A stretch of DNA of 64,000 nucleotides from Sutterella massiliensis. Its GTDB lineage: Bacteria > Pseudomonadota > Gammaproteobacteria > Burkholderiales > Burkholderiaceae_F. Both the position numbers and the translations under genes were made by a program. The stretch lies in NCBI RefSeq assembly GCF_016899755.1, contig NZ_JACJJC010000004.1, forward strand, positions 1-64,000, read 5' to 3'. Under the pieces are notes generated by a model. It did no database searches, was not told where the DNA came from, and was given only the letters and a program-made list of their open reading frames with translations. Position 1 is the stretch's first letter, and each line of letters begins with the position of its first letter. Below, in pieces: positions 7,137-14,469 of the stretch.

Positions 7137-9065
7137 TCAGAGCGGCAGTCGTCTGTCAATACCGGCAGTGAGTCCGTCCCAGCGCGAAGCGGCAAATTGC
7201 CTTGCCACTTCGTCTGTTGTTCGCAGAACTGTATCAAAGAGCGGCGTTTCCCAATGGGTTTCCGGGAGCGCGCGAGAAAGAAGCGCGCTTTCGGCCTGCG
7301 CGCGGAATAAAAGTCGATACTTGGAGCGGTCGATGAGGCGCCAGGCGGAAATGATTCGCGAGGCGCTGCGGTCCATGAGTCGCACGCTCGGCAGAAGGTC
7401 CGACTTCTTTTGGTTGGCGAGAACGCTTGCGGGCACGAGGTTCCAGAGGTCGTTCGAGTGCGTGCGGGACCACGGCAGCAGGTGGTCGACGGCAAATGTC
7501 TTCGTGAGACGGCCGCCCGTCCAGACGCAGCGTGTTTCTTGGGTGCGGATGCCTTCGAAATAGACATCCCGCGCAATTTTGACGTCGCGCTCGCTGCTCG
7601 CGGGCAGCATGCCGTCGACGATTTCGCCGAGCGTGTAGCCAATGCCTGCAAGGTCGCTCATGCGCTTGGCGCGCTGCGCCCATCTCAGAAGGACGGCGTC
7701 GGCGGCAAAAGGCGCGCAGACGTTGAGTTCGCGCCAGAGCGCTGCGGGCAGCGTGAGTTCACCGTAGCGCTCGGCCATTCCCGAGGGCGTGAGCGCCGTC
7801 TTTTTCGTATTGAAGCCCGTGACGGCAAAGAGTCGGTTGTGAGTCCCTTCCAAAGCGGTATCGCCGAGCGAATTCCCCGAGTAATAGACGGGTCCCTTGC
7901 GGAGCGTTTTGGCGACGTCGTCGGCGAGCGTCGTCAAGAGCGCCGCCTTTTCTGCGTCGAGCGACTCGGCGAATTTGCCCGCATAGAAGTCGCGTCTGAG
8001 CGCATGCCAGTCGCCCATGTAGGCGGTCATGAGCGCGCGAAGGGAGGCTTCGAAGGCGAGCGGTCTGCCGCCCGAAATCTGTCGGGGCGGCTCGCGGCCG
8101 GCCGAGGTCGACCTCATCCGCGCGATCGACCAGTAGTACTCGATCACGCGCTCGACGACGAGTGAAAAAGGAATCGCAACCGCTTCGTGTCCGACGCCGG
8201 AAGCCGAGCCGATATAGCGGGCGCGTCCGGGCGAAGCGATGTTGACGTCGCAAAGCGCACGCAAAAGCGCGAACTTGTAGGTGGCGGTCTTCTGATCGGA
8301 TTCGAGCAGTCCCGTGATGTTCGTGCGTGCGGCGCCGCGGGCGCTGCGCTTTACCATCACGAAGGTGGTCCAGACGCATTCGCGGCCTTTGATGCCCGCT
8401 CGCGCAGTGCTTTCGCGATGAACCTCTTCAAAGCCCAAACGCTCGAAAAGTGCGACGTAGGCGTCGGCCGCCCGACTGAAATACCGGCGGCCGTAAGGAT
8501 CGCTCGAAGCGCCCGGATGATCGATCGGGATGCTCGCGATCAGCGTAGTGTCGTCGCTCGAAAGTACGTCGATAAGAAGTGCCGTTCGGTAGAGCGCGTC
8601 GTCGTCCAAGTGCTGCAGCAGCGCGACGGCGAGAATCGACTGAAAGGCGGGCGCATCGGACGAGATGCCGAGCTGCTCGGCAAGCGCCGCTCGTTCAATG
8701 CTCGAGGGCGGCAAGGGAAGCGAACGAAAGCGCAAGCGATTTTGTGAGAGTGAACGCTCGCTTTTTGCAAGCGCTTCAGCGGCTTGAAGCATGGCGCTCG
8801 AGCCGTCGGTCGCAAGAACGCGAGCGCCTCGCGCGGCGAGCCAGCGTGCGTCGCGCCCCGACCCGCAGCCGAGTTCGAGGACGGCGCTTCCAGGCGCAAT
8901 CCAGCGCGAATAGAGGCCGGCAAGCGCGGGTTCGGCCGCTGCCTCATATTGCGCGCAGAGTGCCGGCGCCGCAGCTTCGTAGGCTGCGAGTGTCGCTTCG
9001 GAGGATTCCGAGTGGCGGCGGCCGGCTTCTCGATCGAACTGGCGCGGCATTCTTCTCAAACGCAT
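7137..9065 (-). CDS. SAM-dependent methyltransferase - HNH nuclease fusion protein
   Basis: A 642-residue two-enzyme protein. The N-terminal part (about residues 25-235) is a class I methyltransferase: motif I is VLELGCGSGRDARWLAARG near residues 62-80, followed by an acidic strand-2 turn (ATDGSSAML) and an LLQHLDDDALYRTA segment. A helical middle region of about 250 residues has no clear motif. The C-terminal part (about residues 508-565) is an HNH nuclease: CVWTGG, then FAVDHLLPWSRTHSND and LWNLVPASVLANQKKSDLLP, giving the His, Asn and Lys/Asp positions of the HNH fold. An alternative start is the ATG at 9050. It lies 34 bases after creA on the same strand and may be co-transcribed with it. 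The role is unknown: a DNA or RNA modification-plus-cleavage function, such as restriction or repair, is inference. Confidence 0.8.
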   Translation of the reverse strand: MRLRRMPRQFDREAGRRHSESSEATLAAYEAAAPALCAQYEAAAEPALAGLYSRWIAPGSAVLELGCGSGRDARWLAARGARVLATDGSSAMLQAAEALAKSERSLSQNRLRFRSLPLPPSSIERAALAEQLGISSDAPAFQSILAVALLQHLDDDALYRTALLIDVLSSDDTTLIASIPIDHPGASSDPYGRRYFSRAADAYVALFERLGFEEVHRESTARAGIKGRECVWTTFVMVKRSARGAARTNITGLLESDQKTATYKFALLRALCDVNIASPGRARYIGSASGVGHEAVAIPFSLVVERVIEYYWSIARMRSTSAGREPPRQISGGRPLAFEASLRALMTAYMGDWHALRRDFYAGKFAESLDAEKAALLTTLADDVAKTLRKGPVYYSGNSLGDTALEGTHNRLFAVTGFNTKKTALTPSGMAERYGELTLPAALWRELNVCAPFAADAVLLRWAQRAKRMSDLAGIGYTLGEIVDGMLPASSERDVKIARDVYFEGIRTQETRCVWTGGRLTKTFAVDHLLPWSRTHSNDLWNLVPASVLANQKKSDLLPSVRLMDRSASRIISAWRLIDRSKYRLLFRAQAESALLSRALPETHWETPLFDTVLRTTDEVARQFAASRWDGLTAGIDRRLPL

Positions 9066-9099
9066 TGCGCTTCACATGCGGCGTGCTGCTTTTTCGGCC

Positions 9100-9645
9100 T
9101 CAGATCGAGTGTCCGTCGCCGCTCGAGGTGCCTGCACTCGGCTGAGACTTGCCTGCCGAGACGGGCGGCAGGGGCTTCACGTACGCGGCCGTTCCCCAGA
9201 GCGGAATCGTCGAGAGGCTGTGCTTGAAGCTGCCGGAGATTTCCTTCGTCGAGTAGGAGACGTACATGAGCGTCTGGTGTTCCGGGTCGAAGATGCGGCG
9301 GATCTTCATCGTCTTGAAGAGCACGCTCTTGGACTTTGTGAAAATCACTTCGCCTTCCTTTGTCTGATCGATGCGCGCGATCATCTCGGGCGTGATCTCG
9401 CCGGTCTGACGGCAGGAGACGGAGCTCTCCGAAGGGTCGGAGAGCTGCAGCGGCGAGCTGATGCTTGCAACGTGGCACGTCACGCCCGGGATATCGGGGT
9501 CGACAAAGGCGTCGAGCTGAATGTTCTTGAAGGTGAGAATGCCGAGCGAGACGTCGGCGACTTCGCTCTCCGAACAGCCGACGAGGGCTATTGCCGCAGC
9601 AACGGGAAGTGCGAGTCGCAGGAAACGCTTTTGGAGGCCGAGCAT
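9100..9645 (-). CDS. creA: CreA family protein (putative lipoprotein)
   Basis: A 181-residue protein of the CreA family (COG3045), of unknown biochemical function. Family blocks visible are FKNIQLDAFVDPDIPGVTCHV, SVSCRQTGEI, GEVIFTKSKSVLFKTMKIRR and LMYVSYSTKEISGSFKHSLS (each quoted in part). The N-terminus is a lipoprotein signal, FLRLALPVAAAIALVGCSES, with a lipobox ending at Cys, whereas E. coli CreA has an ordinary cleaved signal peptide. An aaggag site stands 9 bases before the ATG at 9645; a TTG three bases earlier is an alternative start. It is followed at 34 bases by the methyltransferase-HNH gene, so the two may share a transcript. Confidence 0.88.
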   Translation of the reverse strand: MLGLQKRFLRLALPVAAAIALVGCSESEVADVSLGILTFKNIQLDAFVDPDIPGVTCHVASISSPLQLSDPSESSVSCRQTGEITPEMIARIDQTKEGEVIFTKSKSVLFKTMKIRRIFDPEHQTLMYVSYSTKEISGSFKHSLSTIPLWGTAAYVKPLPPVSAGKSQPSAGTSSGDGHSI

Positions 9646-9810
9646 CAAAGAAAACTCCTTACTGATCCGATGGCGCCGATTGCTGGCGCCGATCCGTTGA
9701 GTTTAGCGGCTCGGGACGCGGCCATGGCTGGACGCGAAATCGTGCGAAACAAATACTTGCAAGCCCGAGCGTGCGCGGCGCTCGAGCTTACCCAAAGGCG
9801 GCACCTGTCG

Positions 9811-10662
9811 TTAGTCGTAGTAGCCCGAAAGCTTTTCGAGCACCTCGGCGCGAAGTCCTGGCAGACGGTCGCCGAATTTCTTGGCAAGGCGCTGCAAAAG
9901 CGCATCGAGCGCCGCTCGGGCTTTGTAGCTGTCGGGTTCTGCGGCGGCAAGGCTTGCCGCGCTCACGTGTAAGAGCGTGAGACCCGTTTCGGGCATGCGG
10001 ATGCGGTAGCGAAGCTTGCTGCCGAAGTCGTCGCGCCCGACAAAGAGCTCGGCGTCCGCCACGGCCGCCAGCGCCGACTGTGAAGGCTGAATGCCGTAGG
10101 GAAAGCGCGTCAAAAGACACGGGCGTGCGGCCTGCTCGGGGTTGGGCATTCCGATCTCGCGCGCGATCTCGCGGATGCGGCGCTTTTCGATCCCCGCTTC
10201 GGCAAGCGGCGAGCGAATGCCAAGTTCGCGAATCGCGCGAGCCCCGGGTCGGAAGGCCGTGAGGTCCGAAGCATTGGTGCCGTCGCACACCGCGCCCCGG
10301 AGGTTCGAGTCGCGTGCTATGCGAAGAAGCTCTTCGAAGAGGTGGCGTTTGCAGACGTAGCAGCGGTCTTTCCCGGCATGTGCGAGCTCGGGCATTGAGA
10401 GCGACGAGGCCGGCACGCAGAGCGCCTCAAGCCCCATGGCTTCCGCGTCGTGGAGCGCCTGCGCGGTTTCGTCGGGCGCAATCTGCGGCCCGATGATGTG
10501 AAGCAGCACGGGCGAAAAGCCGAGCCGACCCGCCGCGAATGCCAGAAAGCGGCTGTCTAGGCCGCCCGAATAGGCAAGCGCGAAGCGCCCTTCGGACGCA
10601 ATGCTTTCGAGGATGTCCTTTAAGCGCGAAAGTTCCGCGATGTCGGTGAGGTTCGTGTGCAT
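9811..10662 (-). CDS. larE: ATP-dependent sacrificial sulfur transferase LarE
   Basis: A 283-residue enzyme of nickel-pincer nucleotide cofactor synthesis. LarE adenylylates the P2CMN intermediate and donates sulfur from its own cysteine. The PP-loop AYSGGLDSRFL is at residues 30-40, and the sacrificial-cysteine segment ARPCLLTRFPYG is near residue 180, with the Cys conserved. Further Cys residues in KDRCYVCKRHLF (about residue 105) belong to the conserved CxxC region. It is the last gene of a minus-strand larA-larB-larC-larE set, 51 bases after larC. The product is cytoplasmic. The family call is secure. Confidence 0.93.
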   Translation of the reverse strand: MHTNLTDIAELSRLKDILESIASEGRFALAYSGGLDSRFLAFAAGRLGFSPVLLHIIGPQIAPDETAQALHDAEAMGLEALCVPASSLSMPELAHAGKDRCYVCKRHLFEELLRIARDSNLRGAVCDGTNASDLTAFRPGARAIRELGIRSPLAEAGIEKRRIREIAREIGMPNPEQAARPCLLTRFPYGIQPSQSALAAVADAELFVGRDDFGSKLRYRIRMPETGLTLLHVSAASLAAAEPDSYKARAALDALLQRLAKKFGDRLPGLRAEVLEKLSGYYD

Positions 10663-10713
10663 GTCGGGCGGCTTTGTTAAATGTGTTGAAAAAAGCGGAG
10701 GGTGTTACGGTCT

Positions 10714-11457
10714 TCAGACCGTGGGCGAACCCATGGCAAAGAGCGTGCCGTTGGGCGTACCCTCAAAGCGCTGCTTCGTGAAAATCGTTGCGGTTTTTTC
10801 GACTGTCATTTCGGGCCAGCCGCCAAAGCGCGCGCCAAAGCCCTTGAGGATTGCGAGGCCCGTGGGCGTAATCGGCTCGCCCGTGCCCGCGTATGGACGA
10901 ACGGGAACGCCTTCGAGCATAGCGAAAGTGGCCGGGGCGGGGAAGGGCACTTCGCCGTGTGCGCAACGCACGATGCCGTCGCCCATCGGAACGGGGCTCG
11001 CTGCGATCTCGGCGGGTGCGAGCGTCGTCAGGTATTCGGCGCAAAGGCCGATCGCGAGAATGTTCGACATGCGGCCGACTTCGTGAAAGTGAACGACATC
11101 AAGCGGCGCGTTGTGTACCTTGGCTTCCGCTCGCGCGACAGTCATCCAGACGGCGCGTGCCTTTTCACGAGCGGCGGCAGAAAGGCGGCTCTTCTCATAG
11201 ATCTCGAAAATGTCGCTCGGATGGCGATGCGCATGCTCGGACGGCGTAACGACGTCGGCGCGCCAGCCCGCGATGCCGTTCACGGATGCGGTTTCAAGTG
11301 CGACTTCGGCTTCTGCGCCCGGGAAAAGCGAGCGCAGATAGGCACCCGCGAGACCGGCCGTCTGCTCGGTGAGAACGAGAAGGCCCCCCAGGAAAACGCC
11401 GGCATTGAAGCCCGCGTGAATGCGTACGGCAATGATTTTGTTGTCGGTGCCCGACAT
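10714..11457 (-). CDS. larC: LarC-like nickel insertion protein, LarC1 domain only
   Basis: A 247-residue protein matching the N-terminal (LarC1) half of LarC, which inserts nickel into the pincer cofactor. Family blocks are HAHRHPSDIFEI near residue 75, AEAKVHNAPLDVVHFHEVG near 111, RCAHGEVPFPAPAT near 165 and GEPITPTGLAILKGFGARFGG near 192. Two features are odd. The usual opening DCxxGxSGDM is replaced by IHAGFNAGVF, losing the acidic residues. The ~150-residue LarC2 domain, often joined by programmed frameshift, is also absent: only 51 bases separate the stop from larE, and no frame there continues it. The start has a GGAG site. It may be a divergent LarC, or it may need a partner encoded elsewhere. 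Confidence 0.85.
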   Translation of the reverse strand: MSGTDNKIIAVRIHAGFNAGVFLGGLLVLTEQTAGLAGAYLRSLFPGAEAEVALETASVNGIAGWRADVVTPSEHAHRHPSDIFEIYEKSRLSAAAREKARAVWMTVARAEAKVHNAPLDVVHFHEVGRMSNILAIGLCAEYLTTLAPAEIAASPVPMGDGIVRCAHGEVPFPAPATFAMLEGVPVRPYAGTGEPITPTGLAILKGFGARFGGWPEMTVEKTATIFTKQRFEGTPNGTLFAMGSPTV

Positions 11458-11492
11458 GATCGAATCTCCTTTTACGAAGCATGAGCGGCGTC

Positions 11493-12182
11493 TTAAGCCG
11501 CTTCAAGCAGCGCGAGCACGCGCGCGGCAGCGCAGGCCGCGCCGTAGCCGTTGTCGATGTTGAGGACGCAAACGCCCGGCGCGCATGAAGCGAGCATGCT
11601 TCTGAGCGCTGTCATGCCGTGTTCGGCGATGCCGTAGCCGACTGAGGTCGGTACGGCGAAGAGGGGCTTTGAGGTGAGGCCTCCGAGCACGGAAGCGAGC
11701 GCCGCGTCAAGACCCGCCGCGACGATCACGACGTCGCAGCGGTTGATGTCTTCGATTGCGGCCTGAATGCGCCAGAGGCCCGCGACACCGCAGTCCTCAA
11801 AGAGCACCGGCTCGTAGCCGAGATAGTGAAGCGTGCGTGCGGCTTCGCGCGTGACGAAAAGATCGGCCGAACCCGCTGAGACAACTGCAGCGCGCCCGGT
11901 GCGTTTTTCGAGCGTGCGGTGCCAGGCCGTGCGCGAAAGCGCGTCGTAGTCGTAGCGCTCGGCGAGTTCGCGCGGGACTTTCGCCATCGTTTCGGGCGAA
12001 AGGCGCGTAAAAAGAATGGGCTTCTCGTTGTCGTCGGCAAAGCGCTCGAGGAGCGCAAGCAGCACCGAAAAGGGCTTGCCTTCGCAGAATACGGCCTCGG
12101 GGAGCCCGATGCGCCGGTCGCGCTCGATGTCGAATCGAACGGCGCCGGTGGTATCGCTCAATGTAGTAGCGGTCATGGTCAA
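11493..12182 (-). CDS. larB: Nickel pincer cofactor biosynthesis protein LarB
   Basis: A 229-residue protein of the LarB/PurE-like family, which carboxylates and hydrolyses nicotinic acid adenine dinucleotide in the first step of nickel-pincer cofactor synthesis. Family blocks seen are RFDIERDRRIGLPEAVFCEGK (partial quote) near residue 15, AVVSAGSADLFVTREAART near 99, EDCGVAGLWRIQ near 128 and FAVPTSVGYGIAEHGMTAL near 178, then VCVLNIDNGYGAA near the end. The start could be the TTG at 12182 or the ATG at 12176, and no strong Shine-Dalgarno sequence is visible. It lies 35 bases upstream of larC. A 320-base gap separates it from larA. Confidence 0.93.
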   Translation of the reverse strand: MTMTATTLSDTTGAVRFDIERDRRIGLPEAVFCEGKPFSVLLALLERFADDNEKPILFTRLSPETMAKVPRELAERYDYDALSRTAWHRTLEKRTGRAAVVSAGSADLFVTREAARTLHYLGYEPVLFEDCGVAGLWRIQAAIEDINRCDVVIVAAGLDAALASVLGGLTSKPLFAVPTSVGYGIAEHGMTALRSMLASCAPGVCVLNIDNGYGAACAAARVLALLEAA

Positions 12183-12445
12183 CGTGAGCTTCGGGAAAAC
12201 AGTCTGAATGGGTAGCGGCTGCGCTTCCCGCAGAGATTAGCAGGCGGCGCTGCAAAATCGGCGCCGAGGGCGCTCGAACGGTCGAATCTGCGTGCAATGC
12301 GGTCGGATTCGGCAATGGCAGCGGCGTGCTCGTGCGCTTCGCGCCCGTTTTGACGGGAAATCGATGAGAGCGCTTCCTCGAAACGGAACGTACAGAAGCG
12401 TGCGCAGGAGAGCACGAGCACCGCACTCGAAAGCACGTCGAGCAC
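12179..12445 (-). CDS. Possible small protein between larA and larB (unrecognised)
   Basis: The 320-base gap between larA and larB holds a minus-strand open frame from a GTG at 12445 to a TGA that overlaps the larB TTG start as TTGA, which would permit translational coupling. Third positions are G/C-rich, as in the neighbours, and the first half reads like a coding helix (FEEALSSISRQNGREAHEH). No ribosome-binding site, signal peptide or known family is visible, and the last 30 codons look non-coding. It could be a remnant or chance. Confidence is low. Confidence 0.2.
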   Translation of the reverse strand: MLDVLSSAVLVLSCARFCTFRFEEALSSISRQNGREAHEHAAAIAESDRIARRFDRSSALGADFAAPPANLCGKRSRYPFRLFSRSSR

Positions 12446-12505
12446 GCCGCAAAGCGTGCCCGACGGGAGGCTTTACTTCATTAAGCTTGAGAAGCGCTTG
12501 CCGGA

Positions 12506-13783
12506 TCAGCCGACGCGCGGCACCGTGAGGCTGCCTTCAGGCATGAGAATCACGCTGGGTCGATCGCCCACGTACGTCTTCGCGATCGCAAGCGCCTCTT
12601 CGACGGTGTCGACCGCAGCCGTAAAGAGCATCGACTTCGCGAGCTCTCGGTCCAGTCGCGTCACGAGAATGAAGCGCGCCTTCGACTGCGGGCGCGAAAC
12701 GGCATAGGCCTTGTTCGCGCCGATCTGGAAGTTTTCTTCAAGTTCCTTGCGAATCGCTTCGGGCGTGACGAGACGGCGGAAGGTTTCTTCGAGCTTCGCC
12801 GAGCCCGAGCCCTCCTCGCAGTCGGCAAGAAGCACCACGACGCCGCCCTCGCGCACGGCGCAGGCGGCGTTGTCCATCGTCTTTTGCATCTGATAGACGT
12901 TGATGTCCTTCGGGTAGCCGCCGCAGGAAGCGATGACGAGGTCGGCTTCCTTCGGGATCACGCAGCCGTAGGCGCGGTCGACGAAGCGGCAGGCCTCGTT
13001 GTGCGCCAATCGCCAGTCGCCCGCAAAGATCGAAAGGAATTCGTGCTTGGCGTTGAGAATGGCATTGAAAAGGAAGAGCGAGCGACCGCGCGCAAAGAGC
13101 GAGACGCCTTCCATCTGGTCTTCGTAACAGGGGTTGCCGATCGTAATGCCGAGGCCCGCCGAAGGCTCAAGCATGAAGCTGTGGTTCTTGCGCACCGTTT
13201 CCATCGCGGCGCACCCCGGGAGGATGGCCTTGCGGCCGCCGCCGTAGCCCGAGAAGTAGTGGTGCACGATCGTGCCCGTGAGGATCACGTGGTCGACGTC
13301 GCACAAGTGCTTGTTGATGCGAACGGGCGTGCCGCGCGAAGTGGTGCCGAAATAGACGAAGTCTTCGTCAACCGTGGAGATGCTGTTGTAGTGGCGGATG
13401 CGGCGAGCGACGTCTTCGCCGACTTCCGAGGCCATTTCTTCCGGGGTCATGGCGCGGTGCGTTCCGAGCGCGAAGACGATGCGCATGTTTTCGTCGGGCA
13501 CGCCGAGGCGGTTCATCTCTTCGACGAGGATCGGCATGAAGATTTCGCTGTTGGCAACGCGCGTCGGGTCGTTGCAGATGAAGGCGACGGTGTCGCCCGG
13601 GCGAATGATTCCCTCGAGGGGCTTCGTGCCGATCGGATGGCGGATCGCGTCAAGAACGGCGCCGCGCACGTCTTCAAGAACGGGCAGGTTTTCCGTGCGA
13701 ACGACTTTGAGAATGTCGTCGGCTTCGTATTCGAAGGTCTTGGTGCCTCGGCCGTACGCGAAGGTGTAGGTCTCTTTTGCCAT
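12506..13783 (-). CDS. larA: LarA-family nickel-dependent racemase/epimerase
   Basis: A 425-residue member of the lactate racemase family, which uses the nickel-pincer nucleotide to interconvert 2-hydroxyacid stereoisomers. The start ATG at 13783 follows a gaggaa site. The cofactor and catalytic residues of L. plantarum LarA (H108, H174, K184, H200) all appear shifted by one: H109 in ALGTHRAMT, H175 in TIVHHYFSGYGG, K185 in GGGRKAILPG and H201 in RKNHSFML. The pocket segment ICNDPTRVANS near residue 69 corresponds to the DHTRxxP loop of LarA and is changed, so the substrate may be a 2-hydroxyacid other than lactate. It heads the lar set. The family is certain; the substrate is inference. Confidence 0.9.
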   Translation of the reverse strand: MAKETYTFAYGRGTKTFEYEADDILKVVRTENLPVLEDVRGAVLDAIRHPIGTKPLEGIIRPGDTVAFICNDPTRVANSEIFMPILVEEMNRLGVPDENMRIVFALGTHRAMTPEEMASEVGEDVARRIRHYNSISTVDEDFVYFGTTSRGTPVRINKHLCDVDHVILTGTIVHHYFSGYGGGRKAILPGCAAMETVRKNHSFMLEPSAGLGITIGNPCYEDQMEGVSLFARGRSLFLFNAILNAKHEFLSIFAGDWRLAHNEACRFVDRAYGCVIPKEADLVIASCGGYPKDINVYQMQKTMDNAACAVREGGVVVLLADCEEGSGSAKLEETFRRLVTPEAIRKELEENFQIGANKAYAVSRPQSKARFILVTRLDRELAKSMLFTAAVDTVEEALAIAKTYVGDRPSVILMPEGSLTVPRVG

Positions 13784-14094
13784 GGTTGTTTGGTTCCTCA
13801 GCTGTGGGGCGCGTCCGTTCGTTTGTCGGCAAAGTCGCCAACGGTTTGCGGCTGCGCCCGGTCGTCCGGTAGAAGGCAGACTGTGTCGGTCCAAGCAGTC
13901 TGCGCTCTGGCTGCGGGTTCGGTCAATCTGTGCAGAAGTTTGCCTGTCGCCGAAGCGAAGAGCGGCCCTGCACAGGTCGCACGCATTATAAATGGGCGGC
14001 ACGGTCAAAAGGTTTTCAGGTCGCCCGAGGCGGTGCGAACTGTCGCTTCAAACGGCGAAAAAGAAGAAAAAGCACGGAAATCGGAAAATAACTC
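13784..14094. other. Divergent intergenic region between larA and tRNA-His
   Basis: No gene was recognised. It should contain the lar promoter on the minus strand; no clear promoter boxes were identified. Confidence 0.4.
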
Positions 14095-14122
14095 TTGACA
14101 AATTTTCGACAATACGTATAAT
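14095..14122 (+). promoter_or_regulatory. Near-consensus sigma-70 promoter for tRNA-His
   Basis: A perfect -35 box, TTGACA, lies at 14095-14100 and a perfect -10 box, TATAAT, at 14117-14122, with a 16-base spacer. They stand about 60 bases before tRNA-His. This is the strongest promoter recognised in the window. Confidence 0.85.
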
Positions 14123-14183
14123 TCAAATTCTTCGCTTCAAGCTGTACGGAAACGGACTGCAGGAGCGGGGAAAAGAAGAGAAT

Positions 14184-14260
14184 GGTGGGTGTAGCTCAGT
14201 TGGTAGAGTCCCGGATTGTGATTCCGGTTGTCGTGGGTTCGAGTCCCATCTCCCACCCCA
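14184..14260 (+). tRNA. hisR: tRNA-His (anticodon GUG)
   Basis: A 77-base tRNA with the extra 5' G (G-1, at 14184) opposite C73 that marks tRNA-His, anticodon loop ATTGTGATT with anticodon GTG, a normal T-arm (gggttcgagtccc) and encoded CCA. One T:T mismatch is seen in the acceptor stem. It is driven by the promoter at 14095-14122. Confidence 0.95.
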
Positions 14261-14278
14261 TTCCTTCCTTAAAAGAAG

Positions 14279-14314
14279 CCGCTCCGGAGCTCAGGCCCCG
14301 AGCGGATTTTTTTT
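14279..14314 (+). terminator. Terminator of tRNA-His
   Basis: The stem ccgctc / gagcgg (14279-14305), with an inner cggagctc hairpin, is followed by A and a run of eight Ts. Confidence 0.8.
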
Positions 14315-14469
14315 GTTCCGAATTTCCTTTGCCTCGCGCGGGCGCTTTTTTCTAAAATTCACCTTTTCGACCGAGCGCACGCGAGTTGCGCGCGCCCGAA
14401 CGAGTTGCGCCGAGGCGGCGCTTCTGTTATGGTTTTCGGCCTTTTCCCAAGGGTCTATACGGAGCGGAC

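Noticed and set aside
14261..14469. oriC upstream of dnaA
   Set aside because: No cluster of DnaA boxes or AT-rich unwinding element was seen; not enough support.
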